Assembly (NCBI GenBank): GCA_017458225.1
Contig: JAFTFX010000011.1
Coordinates: 1 to 64,000 of the forward strand
DNA length: 64,000 nucleotides
Origin: Prevotella sp.
GTDB lineage: Bacteria > Bacteroidota > Bacteroidia > Bacteroidales > Bacteroidaceae
Direction: 5' to 3'
The notes below the pieces were generated by a model. That model searched no databases and was not told where the DNA came from. It saw nothing but the letters and a program-made list of their open reading frames with translations. The translations under genes and the position numbers were made by a program. Position 1 is the stretch's first letter, and the number at the start of each line of letters is the position of its first letter. Shown here piece by piece: positions 1 to 9,176 of the stretch.

Positions 1-93
<93 letters not shown>

Positions 94-99
94 TTTTTA

Positions 100-136
100 A
101 AAGCCCTGAGGATACAATATCTTCAGGGCTTTTTCG
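100..136 (+). terminator. Rho-independent terminator of the rRNA operon
   Basis: AAGCCCTGA and TCAGGGCTT form a hairpin with a short A/T-rich loop and are followed by TTTTT. It lies directly after 5S rRNA and before the histidine kinase. Confidence 0.85.
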
Positions 137-148
137 TTATATAAAGGT

Positions 149-1306
149 ATGCAGTGGACTGACCGTATCCGACAGGTGAAAATACTCCTGATGCTCTCGG
201 CAATTGTGATTGCCGGGCTTTCGCTGTTGGTGTCGAACTATTTGGTGCGCGACCTTCAGGTGGAGGAACGCAACAAGATGGAGGTGTGGGCACAGGCGAT
301 GGATGCTTTCAACAATGCTGACGAAACGACCGACTTGGCTTTGGTGATGCGTGTCATTGAGAGCAACAATACGATTCCTGTCATTGTGATGGATGCTGAT
401 GGCGGGGTGGCTGACTGGCGAAACATCAAGGTGGAGCAAGGCGACACGCTGGCATTCGTTGCTGATTATGCACGGCGGATGAAAGCGATGGGAAACAGTA
501 TCAGGATTGAGGTGAGCGGAACGGCAGACTATCTGGAAGTGTGCTATGATGAGTCGACGATGCTGAAGCGACTCACGATGTGGCCTTATTGGCAGTTAGG
601 CATCGTACTGATTTTTGCTATCGTGGCTGTCTTTGCGCTGCTTTCGTCGAAACGGGCAGAACAGAACAAAGTGTGGGTGGGCCTGTCGAAGGAGACGGCT
701 CACCAGTTGGGCACACCTATATCGAGCCTGATGGCGTGGGTGGAAATCTTGAAGGAGAACTATCCGCAGGACGAATTGATTCCTGAGATGGAGCAGGATG
801 TGAAACGTCTGGAGCGTATTGCTGAACGATTCTCGAAGATCGGGTCGCTGCCTGAGCCTGTGGAGGCCTCGATGAACGAGGTGCTCGACCACGTGATTGC
901 CTATATGGACAAGCGCACTTCTCAGAAGGTGACCATCAAGGGGCATTATCCTGACCATCAGGTGATTGTGAAGATGAATGCCTCCCTGTTTGAATGGGTT
1001 ATTGAGAATCTCTGTAAGAATGCTGTTGATGCCATGGAGGGTGGTCAGGGCAAGATTGACTTATGGCTGCTGGAGGAGGGCGACGTGGTTGCTATCGAGG
1101 TGGCCGACAACGGTAAAGGCATCAAAAAGAAGAATGTGGCGAATGTGTTCCGACCCGGTTTTACGACGAAGAAGCGTGGGTGGGGACTTGGTCTTTCGCT
1201 GGCCAAACGCATTGTTGAAGAGTATCACAAGGGACATATCTTTGTGAAGAACTCGGAAGTGGGGCGCGGCACTACTTTCCGCATTGAATTGAAACGAGCA
1301 CATTGA
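149..1306 (+). CDS. Membrane sensor histidine kinase (orphan)
   Basis: 385-residue two-transmembrane sensor kinase. A first hydrophobic segment is at about residues 11-33 and a second at about 148-167, enclosing a periplasmic sensor of ~110 residues without a domain I recognise. The dimerisation/phosphoacceptor H-box has His185 in ETAHQLGTP, followed by an HATPase domain with N-box (ENLCKNAVDA, ~286-295), G1 box DNGKGI (~320) and G2 box GWGLGL (~344). No response regulator gene is adjacent: it sits alone between the rRNA operon and yceD, so its partner and signal are unknown. The last codons (IELKRAH) lie inside a degenerate tandem repeat that runs past the stop codon. Start taken at the first ATG, 12 bases after the terminator. 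Confidence 0.9.
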   Translation: MQWTDRIRQVKILLMLSAIVIAGLSLLVSNYLVRDLQVEERNKMEVWAQAMDAFNNADETTDLALVMRVIESNNTIPVIVMDADGGVADWRNIKVEQGDTLAFVADYARRMKAMGNSIRIEVSGTADYLEVCYDESTMLKRLTMWPYWQLGIVLIFAIVAVFALLSSKRAEQNKVWVGLSKETAHQLGTPISSLMAWVEILKENYPQDELIPEMEQDVKRLERIAERFSKIGSLPEPVEASMNEVLDHVIAYMDKRTSQKVTIKGHYPDHQVIVKMNASLFEWVIENLCKNAVDAMEGGQGKIDLWLLEEGDVVAIEVADNGKGIKKKNVANVFRPGFTTKKRGWGLGLSLAKRIVEEYHKGHIFVKNSEVGRGTTFRIELKRAH

Positions 1307-1350
1307 GTCGAATCAGCGAGCATATTGAATTGAATCGCGAGTATATTGAC
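1283..1350 (+). repeat. Degenerate ~20-bp tandem repeat at the 3' end of the kinase gene
   Basis: Three units of 19, 22 and 21 bp beginning ATTGAATTGAAACGAGC, ATTGAGTCGAATCAGCGAG and ATTGAATTGAATCGCGAG follow each other head to tail. The first unit is the coding end of the kinase gene; the others are non-coding. The rest of the gap to 1509 shows only a promoter -7 element. Confidence 0.6.
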
Positions 1351-1482
1351 CTGCACTTAGATTGAGTGCGAACCTGCACATGAGAATGAATAGTGTGCAA
1401 AAATAGGTGAGGCTGAGGGCGAAAATGCTGCAGAAAAGTAAAAAAGTTTGGTGTAATTAATGTCTAATTGAAAAAAAATAGC

Positions 1483-1490
1483 TAACTTTG
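1483..1490 (+). promoter_or_regulatory. Bacteroidota promoter -7 element for yceD-rpmF-fabH
   Basis: TAACTTTG fits TAnnTTTG and sits 19 bases before the yceD ATG. No clear -33 TTTG at 19-21 nt spacing is seen. Confidence 0.6.
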
Positions 1491-1509
1491 CACCCCAAAA
1501 AGCGAGTAA

Positions 1510-2067
1510 ATGTGTAGTTTAGAGCAGTTTAAGATAGACTTGAAGGGACTGACCGAGGACGTAACCGACTTGGCCTACACCCTTGATGACTCTTTTTTTG
1601 CTGCTTTGGACGATGCTGAGATTCAGGGAGGCTCGTTGCATGTGTCGGGGTCTATACGCAAGACTGTCGGCTTTTTTGAGCTTCTGTTGAACATCAGCGG
1701 CACGGTACGCATTCCCTGCGACCGCTGTCTGGACGACATGCTTCAACCCATCGAGACGCAGTTGCGCCTGGTGGTGAAGTTGGTTGCAGCCGACCAGATG
1801 GGGCAGGGGAGCGCAACTCCGACCGACGATGATATCGTGACGATCGACGAGAGCGACGGCGTTCTTGACCTGTCGTGGTTCATCTACGAGTCTGTGGCCT
1901 TGGCGGTACCCATCCAGCACGTTCATCAACCTGGCGATTGTAACGATGCAATGATGCGAGTGCTCACAGAGCATTCGGCTGCCCGAAGCAGTGATGCGGA
2001 CGCAACGAAACAGGCCGAAACAGATCCTCGGTGGAGCAAACTTGCTGCTCTGAGAGAGAAAATGTAA
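1510..2067 (+). CDS. yceD: YceD/DUF177 family protein
   Basis: 185 residues. DUF177/YceD proteins are linked to 23S rRNA accumulation and in most bacteria are encoded directly before ribosomal protein L32, as here. The N-terminal ~100 residues have the typical SGSI and GTVRIPCDRCLD region with the paired Cys70 and Cys73. The C-terminus is acidic with an SKLAALREKM ending, also typical of the family. It is 39 bases upstream of rpmF and shares the promoter at 1483. The start ATG is the first in frame after that promoter. Confidence 0.88.
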   Translation: MCSLEQFKIDLKGLTEDVTDLAYTLDDSFFAALDDAEIQGGSLHVSGSIRKTVGFFELLLNISGTVRIPCDRCLDDMLQPIETQLRLVVKLVAADQMGQGSATPTDDDIVTIDESDGVLDLSWFIYESVALAVPIQHVHQPGDCNDAMMRVLTEHSAARSSDADATKQAETDPRWSKLAALREKM

Positions 2068-2106
2068 ACACTAAAAAAGTAAGAATAATTTAAATTGTAA
2101 AACAAA

Positions 2107-2298
2107 ATGGCACATCCTAAAAGAAGACAATCGAACACTCGTACCGCAAAGCGTCGTACTCATGACAAGGCCGTAGCCCCCACGCTGGCTGTATGCCCCA
2201 ACTGTGGCGCTTACTATGTTTATCACACTGTATGCCCCACCTGCGGATACTATCGCGGCAAGGTGGCTATCAAGAAGGACGAAGAAGTAGCTGAATAA
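2107..2298 (+). CDS. rpmF: 50S ribosomal protein L32
   Basis: 63 residues, normal length. It has the L32 N-terminus [17 protein letters not shown] and a four-cysteine zinc ribbon (Cys30, Cys33, Cys43, Cys46 in CPNCG and CPTCG). The protein is part of the large ribosomal subunit. It is second in the yceD-rpmF-fabH operon, a classical coupling of ribosome and lipid synthesis genes. Confidence 0.98.
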   Translation: MAHPKRRQSNTRTAKRRTHDKAVAPTLAVCPNCGAYYVYHTVCPTCGYYRGKVAIKKDEEVAE

Positions 2299-2308
2299 TC
2301 AAGGATTG

Positions 2309-3310
2309 ATGAGTAAGATTAACGCGATCATCACCGGCATCGGTGGCTATGTGCCTGACTACATTCTCACGAATGATGAGTTGTCGCGCATGGTCGACAC
2401 CAACGATGAGTGGATTATGACGCGAGTCGGAATCAAGGAGCGCCGCATCCTGACTGAAGAGGGACTGGGCACTTCCTATATGGCGCGCAAGGCTGCCAAG
2501 CAACTGATTCAGAAAACGGGCGTAGACCCCGACACGATCGATGCACTGATTGTGACGACCTCTACGGCCGACTATAAGTTTCCCTCTACGGCCAGCATCG
2601 TTCTGGGCAAGCTGGGGCTGAAGAATGCCTACGCATTCGACTTCTGGGCAGCATGCTGCGGTTTCCTTTTTGCACTCGACCAGGCAGCGATGATGATTCA
2701 GAGCGGTCGCTACAAGAAGATCATCGTGATTGGTGCCGACAAGATGTCATCGGTCGTCGACTATAAAGACCGCCAGACCTGTCCGCTGTTCGGCGACGGT
2801 GCTGGCGCAGTGCTTGTAGAGGCTACCGAAGAAGAGAATATCGGATGCATGGACTCCTACTTCCGCACTGACGGCAAAGGCCTGCCGTTCCTTCACCTGA
2901 AGGCCGGCGGCTCCGTATGTCCTGCCAGCCACTTCACGGTCGACCACCGTCTGCACTACCTCTATCAGGAAGGTCGCACGGTGTTCCGCTATGCGGTGAC
3001 CAACATGAGCGACGACTGCGCTCTCATTGCCGAGCGCAACGGGCTGACGAAGGAGAACATCTCATGGGTGATACCCCATCAGGCCAACATGCGCATCATC
3101 GAGGCCGTGGCCAAGCGCCTGGAGGTGCCCATGGAGCAGGTGATGGTGAACATTGAGCACTTTGGTAACACCAGTGCTGCCACCATTCCGCTGGCTCTCT
3201 GGGAATACGAGTCGCGCCTGAAGAAGGGCGACAACCTGATTCTGACCGCCTTTGGTGCCGGCTTCGTTCACGGTGCCAGCTACTTGAAGTGGGCCTACGA
3301 CGGAAAATAG
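2309..3310 (+). CDS. fabH: Beta-ketoacyl-ACP synthase III
   Basis: 333-residue condensing enzyme that starts type II fatty acid synthesis by joining acetyl-CoA (or branched primers) with malonyl-ACP. The catalytic triad is visible: Cys116 in WAACCGF, His257 in VIPHQAN and Asn287 in HFGNTSA. The family usually has Ala or Ser after the catalytic Cys, whereas here a second Cys follows. The ATG at 2309 is preferred over the TTG just before it because AAGGA at 2301-2305 is correctly placed. It ends the operon; a terminator follows at 3371. Confidence 0.97.
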   Translation: MSKINAIITGIGGYVPDYILTNDELSRMVDTNDEWIMTRVGIKERRILTEEGLGTSYMARKAAKQLIQKTGVDPDTIDALIVTTSTADYKFPSTASIVLGKLGLKNAYAFDFWAACCGFLFALDQAAMMIQSGRYKKIIVIGADKMSSVVDYKDRQTCPLFGDGAGAVLVEATEEENIGCMDSYFRTDGKGLPFLHLKAGGSVCPASHFTVDHRLHYLYQEGRTVFRYAVTNMSDDCALIAERNGLTKENISWVIPHQANMRIIEAVAKRLEVPMEQVMVNIEHFGNTSAATIPLALWEYESRLKKGDNLILTAFGAGFVHGASYLKWAYDGK

Positions 3311-3370
3311 ACATCCGCAGCAGGCAGCACTCTGCAGAAAAAGCGATTATATTCACTGAAAATAGAAAAG

Positions 3371-3404
3371 AAGACACGGGCAGCTCGACTACTCGTGTCT
3401 TTTT
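3371..3404 (+). terminator. Rho-independent terminator after fabH
   Basis: AAGACACG pairs with CGTGTCTT and TTTTT follows. It separates the fabH operon from the AraC-type regulator. Confidence 0.75.
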
Positions 3405-3472
3405 CGAAGAAAGACCTGATACGGCTTTCAAATACTCATAACGACTTTCTTAACTAAGACCCTGAAACAACT

Positions 3473-4357
3473 ATGGAATCGAAAGTGTTGCACGAGATTA
3501 CGCCGCTGAGCGAGCATGAGTTCATGTACGTGGCCGACCGCCGCAAGCATGAGTTCGACTATCCCATCCACTGTCATGAGGTAATGGAACTGAACTTTGT
3601 GGCTGGCGGAGCCGGAGCGCGCCGCATTGTGGGCGATTCGAGCGAAGTGATAGGCGACCTCGACCTGGTGCTTATCACCAGCAGCAACCTGGAGCATGTG
3701 TGGGAACAGCACGAGTGCAAGAGCACCGATATCCACGAAATCACCATCCAGTTCTTCATCCCCTTCGAAGACGAACTGCTGCCCTTTCACAAGAACCCCT
3801 ACAAGCCCATTTACAAGATGATGCAGCGTGCCAAGCGCGGCCTTGCCTTCCCAATGGAAGCCTCGCTCACCGTTTATCACATGCTGACCGAACTGTCAGT
3901 CGACCACGACAGTTTCTATGCCGTTCAGCGCTTCTTCGACATTCTGTACGAGTTGTCAAAGTTCGACGATGCACGCGAACTGTCCTCCTCGTCGTTTGCG
4001 AAGGTCGACGTGGGCAGCGAGTCGCGCCGCGTGCTGAAGGTGAAGGGCTATATTGACAGCCACTATAAGGACGAGATACGCCTGGACACGCTGGCCGACT
4101 TGGTGGGCATGACACCGACGGCGTTCAGTCGCTTCTTCCATCAGCGCACGGGCAAGGCTCTCTCAGAATACATCGTCGATGTGCGTCTGGGCTATGCAGC
4201 CCGCCGCTTGGTCGATACCACCGATTCCGTCTCCGAAATCTGCTACAGCTGCGGTTTCAACACGCTCAGCAACTTCAATCGCCTGTTCCGTAAGCGCAAG
4301 GGCTGCAACCCCACCGAGTTCCGCGAAAAGTATCAGAAGACGAAGATTATCGTCTGA
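3473..4357 (+). CDS. AraC-family transcriptional regulator
   Basis: 294 residues. The C-terminal ~100 residues contain the two helix-turn-helix motifs of AraC/XylS regulators (LDTLADLVGMTPTAFSRFF and SVSEICYSCGFNTLSNF, then LFRKRKGCNPTEFR). The N-terminal ~150 residues look like a cupin-type sensing domain (IHCHEVMELNFV). The ligand is unknown. It is the nearest transcription factor to the mannan locus, which has no regulator of its own, but the restriction enzyme gene and ~5 kb lie between them, so a regulatory link is only a guess. No consensus promoter is obvious upstream. Confidence 0.88.
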   Translation: MESKVLHEITPLSEHEFMYVADRRKHEFDYPIHCHEVMELNFVAGGAGARRIVGDSSEVIGDLDLVLITSSNLEHVWEQHECKSTDIHEITIQFFIPFEDELLPFHKNPYKPIYKMMQRAKRGLAFPMEASLTVYHMLTELSVDHDSFYAVQRFFDILYELSKFDDARELSSSSFAKVDVGSESRRVLKVKGYIDSHYKDEIRLDTLADLVGMTPTAFSRFFHQRTGKALSEYIVDVRLGYAARRLVDTTDSVSEICYSCGFNTLSNFNRLFRKRKGCNPTEFREKYQKTKIIV

Positions 4358-4438
4358 ACGTCAAGCGCAGAGGGTGAGCCCTATTATTAATAATGTGTAA
4401 AAGTTCGGTATCGGAAGTTTATTTTCCCAAAAACTGTG

Positions 4439-4446
4439 TATCTTTG
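4439..4446 (+). promoter_or_regulatory. Promoter -7 element of the restriction-modification gene
   Basis: TATCTTTG fits TAnnTTTG. It lies 21 bases before the ATG at 4468 and therefore argues for that start over the in-frame ATG at 4393. Confidence 0.65.
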
Positions 4447-4467
4447 CAAGGTAATACAGACGTTGGA

Positions 4468-7437
4468 ATGGTTAAGCGCAAGCAATCAGATATAAAGAAA
4501 GCCGCACAAAAGTTTGTGGCAGAATGGAAGAACCGAGGCAAGGAAGACAAGGACTACGTAGAGTTTTGGGAAGACTTGCTTGAAGATGTTTTTGGCGTTC
4601 TAAAAGCACGAAAGGAGATTGAGCCTCAATCAAAAGTGAAATTTGAAGGTACAACTAAACGCATCGATATTCGAGTTAAGACTTCAAAAGTCGTCATTGA
4701 GCAAAAAAGCAATGATGTTGACCTTGACACAAAGCAGAAGCAGAGCGGCAAAGACGAGAATGGCAATGAGATATGGCTGAAACCAATAGACCTGGCCATT
4801 CGTTATTATAACAATTTGGATCACCCAGACCAAGGCCGTTACGTAATTGCTTGCAACTTCAAGGAGTTTGAAGTTTGGGATAGCTATCACAAAAATTCAC
4901 CTCATCGGCGCATTCAATTGGAGGAATTGCCCACTCGCTGGCGTGAGTTGAAATTCTTGGTTGAACCATATCGTCCAGAAGGCTATGTAGACGAAAAGCG
5001 CGAGGAGCGTGTGTCGAGTACAGCCAGTGAATATATCCAGAATCTCTATGACACCATCTATGACGGCAAGAAAGAATGGACGAAGCCTGAATTGCAGTCG
5101 CTGAACATGTTCTGCGTTCGCGTGGTCTTTTGTTTGTTCGCTGAAGATGCCGGTATATTCGATGACGGTCAGTTTAGTACATTTCTTGACAAATTCTCGG
5201 CTACAGATCTTAGCAAGAAGTTCGATGCATTGTTCTTTTGGCTCGACATGACCGATGCCAGAAGGCGTGAGTATTACAAGTTGGCCGATGTGGAGGTTCA
5301 AAACTTTCCATATGTTGACGGTGGCTTATTTAACAACACTGACCTCTACGAGACTCCTACCCTCAGCCAAGCTGCATGCGACATTCTGAAGAGTGCCTGG
5401 AACTTGAAACTGAAAGGCACTGATGAAACGTTCGACTGGAGTGAGATTTCACCAACCAACTTTGGCTGTATCTTTGAGAGCACGGTAGACAGCGATGTGC
5501 GCGAATCAGGTGGCATGCACTATACGACACCTTCGAATATTCATCGTGTGATAGATCCGCTGTTTCTTGATGACTTGAAAACAGAATTGGAGCGGATAGT
5601 CAGACTTCCTATAGGATCGGCTGGCGAAAAAGACAGAAAATATCGTGAATTGGAGAACTATCGCAATCGGTTGGCCGATATGCGTTTCCTTGATCCAGCT
5701 TGTGGCAGCGGTAACTTCCTGACCGAGTGTTACAAGTCGCTGTACGACCTGGAACTGAGAGCCATTGAAAACGAACTGGAGTTCCGTCACGATGTCATCA
5801 TGCCCAATACCGATCCCTGCAAGGTTCGTATGGGACAGTTCTATGGTATAGAGATAGACCACTTTGCGGCCTCAGTTGCCCGTGCTTCACTGTGGATAGC
5901 CGGCTGTCAACAGATACAGCAGACAGCCAAGGTGCTGCATTCTGCCATTGACCCGCTGCCGCTGGATAAGAACAACTATGTGGTGCATGGGGATGCTCTC
6001 GAAACTGATTGGGAGACGGTATTGAAACCCAGCAAGAATCATCCTACTTATATTATAGGCAATCCACCATTCAAGGGAGCGAGAGGTGGTAACGATTCGA
6101 AAGAGGAGAAAGAGCGGAAGAAGGCAAAAATGCAATCCGTCATGAACGAAGTGAATGCCAAGGGCAAGCCTGTATGGACAAATGTCGGCGATATGGATTT
6201 CGTGTGTGCATGGTATGCCAAGGCCGCCCGCTACATGCAAGGCCGTCCGTTTGTCAAAGCAGCCTTTGTGTCTACTAATAGTGTTGTGCAAGGTGAACAG
6301 GCTGTTATTCTATGGAAGCCACTGATGGAGCATTATAAACTGAGAATCTCGTTTGCTTGGCGCACCTTCAAGTGGTTTAACGAGGCTAAGAGAGTTGCCC
6401 AGGTTCATTGCGTGATAGTAGGATTCTATTGTGGCAGAAAGAAAGAGGAGCCTTGTCGAATTTTCGAAGAAGGTAAACCCGATGTCATCTGCGAGCAAAT
6501 CAGCAACTATCTGTTGCCTTCTGAGACATTCTTTATCCATCCGTTGATGGCAAAGCCTCTTTGCAATGTACCCAAGATAGGTATGGGCAATCAGCCGATT
6601 GACGATGGAAACTATCTGTTTACAAAGCAGCAAATGCAGGATTTCATAGCTGTCGAACCTTTGAGCAAAGACTATTTCCATGAGTATTATGGCTCTGAAG
6701 AGTTTTCGAATGGAGTACCTCGCTATTGCCTGTGGCTTGGCGATTGCGAACCAGATGTGCTCAGCCGGATGCCACATGCCATGAAGCGTGTTGAGGCAGT
6801 GAGACAATATCGTTTGAAGAGCACAAGAAGGCAGACAAGGGAGTTGGCAGATAAGCCCAGAAGATTTGCTACAGAAAACATGCCTGTCAGTGACTATCTC
6901 GTTATACCAGAAACATCGTCCAGTCGCCGCTGTTATGTTCCCTTTGGCTATATGTCGCCAGACATTTTTTGCAGCAATGCCGTCAGATTGATGCTCAATG
7001 CAACACCCTATCATTTCGGTGTTCTGGAGTCCCGTATTCACATGGCTTGGTTGAGGGTAGTATGCGGAAGAATGAAAAGCGACTATCGTTATTCTATAGA
7101 GATTGTTTACAATAATTTCCCTTGGCCACAAAACCTGACGGAAGAGCAGAAAAGTAGGATTACGACAACGGCTCAAGCCATTCTTGATGCTCGCATGAAT
7201 CATCCAACCAGCACCTTGAAACAACTCTACGACCCAAGTCTGATGCCGTCAGATCTGGTAGATGCTCATCGCAAGAACGACCGTGCCGTCATTGCTGCAT
7301 ATTCGTATTTGGGCATTACTCCCGATATGTCCGATGAGGAGATTGCGTTGGTCCTGCTTCGTGAAAGCGTTCGGTTGGCTGCACCCAAGCCCCAAAAACG
7401 TAAGAAAGCTAAGAGTCGCACGTCAAAAAAGTTTTAG
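4468..7437 (+). CDS. MmeI-like type IIL restriction-modification enzyme
   Basis: 989 residues from the ATG at 4468. This one-polypeptide family joins endonuclease, N6-adenine methyltransferase and target-recognition domain; MmeI itself has ~919 residues. The N-terminal region matches the MmeI nuclease: KKAAQKFVAEWKNRG, then a PD-(D/E)xK site with Asp67, Glu78 and Lys80 (IDIRV...VIEQKS). Methyltransferase motif I is DPACGSGNFL at ~409 and motif IV is NPPF at 532-535. The remainder would hold the recognition domain and a basic Lys/Arg/Ser tail. Known relatives protect DNA by methylating one strand and cut about 20 bases away; no separate methylase is needed and none is present. The gene is visibly richer in A/T than its neighbours, suggesting transfer. 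An upstream in-frame ATG (4393) is rejected because the promoter would lie inside the coding region. Target site cannot be predicted. Confidence 0.88.
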   Translation: MVKRKQSDIKKAAQKFVAEWKNRGKEDKDYVEFWEDLLEDVFGVLKARKEIEPQSKVKFEGTTKRIDIRVKTSKVVIEQKSNDVDLDTKQKQSGKDENGNEIWLKPIDLAIRYYNNLDHPDQGRYVIACNFKEFEVWDSYHKNSPHRRIQLEELPTRWRELKFLVEPYRPEGYVDEKREERVSSTASEYIQNLYDTIYDGKKEWTKPELQSLNMFCVRVVFCLFAEDAGIFDDGQFSTFLDKFSATDLSKKFDALFFWLDMTDARRREYYKLADVEVQNFPYVDGGLFNNTDLYETPTLSQAACDILKSAWNLKLKGTDETFDWSEISPTNFGCIFESTVDSDVRESGGMHYTTPSNIHRVIDPLFLDDLKTELERIVRLPIGSAGEKDRKYRELENYRNRLADMRFLDPACGSGNFLTECYKSLYDLELRAIENELEFRHDVIMPNTDPCKVRMGQFYGIEIDHFAASVARASLWIAGCQQIQQTAKVLHSAIDPLPLDKNNYVVHGDALETDWETVLKPSKNHPTYIIGNPPFKGARGGNDSKEEKERKKAKMQSVMNEVNAKGKPVWTNVGDMDFVCAWYAKAARYMQGRPFVKAAFVSTNSVVQGEQAVILWKPLMEHYKLRISFAWRTFKWFNEAKRVAQVHCVIVGFYCGRKKEEPCRIFEEGKPDVICEQISNYLLPSETFFIHPLMAKPLCNVPKIGMGNQPIDDGNYLFTKQQMQDFIAVEPLSKDYFHEYYGSEEFSNGVPRYCLWLGDCEPDVLSRMPHAMKRVEAVRQYRLKSTRRQTRELADKPRRFATENMPVSDYLVIPETSSSRRCYVPFGYMSPDIFCSNAVRLMLNATPYHFGVLESRIHMAWLRVVCGRMKSDYRYSIEIVYNNFPWPQNLTEEQKSRITTTAQAILDARMNHPTSTLKQLYDPSLMPSDLVDAHRKNDRAVIAAYSYLGITPDMSDEEIALVLLRESVRLAAPKPQKRKKAKSRTSKKF

Positions 7438-7492
7438 TTGATTTTGCATACACTGCTGTCACTTTGGAGTAGCGTAGGTCGTGGCGTGTGTG

Positions 7493-7634
7493 ATAAGCGT
7501 CATCTTCTGCTCTGATTAACGTCATCTTTCGCTCTGATTAACGTCATTTCTCGCTCTAATCTGATATTAATTAGAGCGAGACTAATATTGGATTACAGTG
7601 AAATCCGCTATTAAACAGAGCGAAAGATGACGTT
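7493..7634 (+). repeat. 22-bp tandem repeat with inverted copies
   Basis: Three head-to-tail 22-bp units at 7493-7514, 7515-7536 and 7537-7558, with core AACGTCATCTTTCGCTCTG. The unit then returns in reverse: TAGAGCGAG at 7572-7580 is the reverse complement of the end of unit 3, and CAGAGCGAAAGATGACGTT at 7616-7634 is a perfect 19-bp reverse complement of unit 2. It lies 55 bases after the restriction gene and before a terminator. The rest of 7438-7798 holds only that terminator and a promoter -7 element; I see no gene in it. Confidence 0.85.
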
Positions 7635-7655
7635 CGTGACAGTTTTCCCCCTTTC

Positions 7656-7693
7656 AAGGTCTCGTAGAGTTCCTCCTGCGAGACCTTTTTTTT
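7656..7693 (+). terminator. Rho-independent terminator
   Basis: AAGGTCTCG pairs with CGAGACCTT and eight T residues follow. It closes the restriction-modification transcription unit. Confidence 0.88.
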
Positions 7694-7755
7694 GCTTTTT
7701 TGGCAGAGTATCAGTGTGGGTTAAGATTGTGTCAGTCCCTATGCGCTTTTTGCTC

Positions 7756-7763
7756 TACCTTTG
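7756..7763 (+). promoter_or_regulatory. Promoter -7 element for the two-module secreted protein
   Basis: TACCTTTG fits TAnnTTTG and lies 35 bases before the start codon. A good -33 match at the usual spacing is not evident. Confidence 0.5.
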
Positions 7764-7798
7764 CCCCCAAGAAAATGAATATTAACTTTTAAAAATTA

Positions 7799-9157
7799 AT
7801 GAACATGAGAAAAATTGTTACTTTAATGCTGATGCTGATGGCATTGGTTGCTTACAGTAAAGAGACTGTGGTATGGAAAGGCAATGAAGCTATTTCTTGG
7901 AATACTGATGTGGCTCCAGGAACTCAGTTTGAAACGCCTGAAGGCATTTTTGCAGGGTTGGTGGAAGGTGATATTATTAAGGTAACGACCACCACGACCT
8001 ACGATTCTCCCCAATATGTGTTGACATATAAGGCTGGTGGAAGTTGGAATTGGACTGATCTTGGTGTGACAGTGTCAGACGATGGTACTATAACCTATGA
8101 GGTGGAAACCGATGCGATAGCCACTGAGATTGCAGAGCGTGGACTCATTTTCCGTGGTCAGGCCTATAGCATCACAAGAATATCAGTAGTAAGTACAACT
8201 CCTGCCATAGTGGAAAAGTCAACCCAAATATGGACAGGCAACGAACCGATATCTTGGAATACAGATGCATACATAGGTACACAATATGCACCTGAGGATA
8301 CCATTTTTGCAGGCCTTATGAGAGGTGACATCATCAAAGTGAGTTTTACGAAAGGGTTGGAAAATCCACAATATGTTCTGACTTACAAGGCCGGTGATGA
8401 TTGGGACTGGACTGATTTTGATCTTACTGTAGAAGACGATTACTTCACCTGTCAGGTCGGAACAGCTAATCTTGCCAATTGGATTGTTGAACGTGGTGTT
8501 GTCTTCCGTGGGCAGGGCTACAATGTTACAAAGATTGAAATTGTGAAGAACTTTATCGTTTTGGAAGAGACTATCGCTGAGACTATTCCTGCGGCTGAAG
8601 CATCTAAGATAAAGTTGAACCGCCCGTTCGCTGCTGGCTGGACAACCGTTTGCCTGCCGTTTGCAACGACGCCGACTGCTCTTGGTGCTACGAAGGTGTT
8701 TGCTTTCAGCGAGCAGAGTGGCGATGTGCTGAAGTTCTCGAAAACAGAGGCATTGACAGCTGGTCAACCCTATCTGGCCTACTTCGAGAACGAGGTTGCA
8801 GCCCCCGTAGAGTTCGAAAACGTTGATGTGACAGCAACAACGGCTGGCAGCAACGATATCTTTGTCGGCACCTATTCTACCATCGACATGAACGGCAAGT
8901 ATGGTGTTACTGCAGAAGGCAAGATTGCCAAGGGCAGTTCGACGGCTACACTGAAGGGATATCGCGGCTATTTCAATATCTCAACTGATGCACGTTATGT
9001 CATTTCGTTCGGCGATGAAGGCGAAACGACGGGTATTGCCACTATGAACAAAAACCAGCTGGATGATTTTAGCTGTTTCGATCTGCTGGGTCGTCGCTTG
9101 GCACATCCCTCAAAAGGCCTTTATATAAAGAATGGTAAAAAGTATGTTGTAAAATAA
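7799..9157 (+). CDS. Secreted protein with two WxGN modules
   Basis: 452 residues; signal peptide at ~1-20 (MRKIVTLMLMLMALVAYS). Two related ~110-residue modules follow, roughly 22-135 and 142-252. Each has W-x-G-N-E-x-I-S-W-N, a G-D-I-I-K-V strand, P-Q-Y-V-L-T-Y-K-A-G, W-x-W-T-D, and ends with F-R-G-Q-x-Y-x-(I/V)-T-(R/K)-I. The remaining ~190 residues resemble another beta-rich domain, and the end (FDLLGRRL...GLYIKNGKKYVVK) is the type of C-terminal motif common on exported Prevotella proteins. Module 1 is nearly identical to the N-terminus of the esterase at 18251, so a role with the mannan locus is likely. Carbohydrate binding is my inference. An alternative ATG two codons later is possible. 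A small peptide gene follows 19 bases downstream. Confidence 0.75.
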   Translation: MNMRKIVTLMLMLMALVAYSKETVVWKGNEAISWNTDVAPGTQFETPEGIFAGLVEGDIIKVTTTTTYDSPQYVLTYKAGGSWNWTDLGVTVSDDGTITYEVETDAIATEIAERGLIFRGQAYSITRISVVSTTPAIVEKSTQIWTGNEPISWNTDAYIGTQYAPEDTIFAGLMRGDIIKVSFTKGLENPQYVLTYKAGDDWDWTDFDLTVEDDYFTCQVGTANLANWIVERGVVFRGQGYNVTKIEIVKNFIVLEETIAETIPAAEASKIKLNRPFAAGWTTVCLPFATTPTALGATKVFAFSEQSGDVLKFSKTEALTAGQPYLAYFENEVAAPVEFENVDVTATTAGSNDIFVGTYSTIDMNGKYGVTAEGKIAKGSSTATLKGYRGYFNISTDARYVISFGDEGETTGIATMNKNQLDDFSCFDLLGRRLAHPSKGLYIKNGKKYVVK

Positions 9158-9176
9158 GAAAGAGGAGGAACAGAAC

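Noticed and set aside
4393..4467. Upstream start for the MmeI-like enzyme
   Set aside because: The -7 element TATCTTTG at 4439 lies inside that extension, and homology to MmeI begins only after the ATG at 4468.
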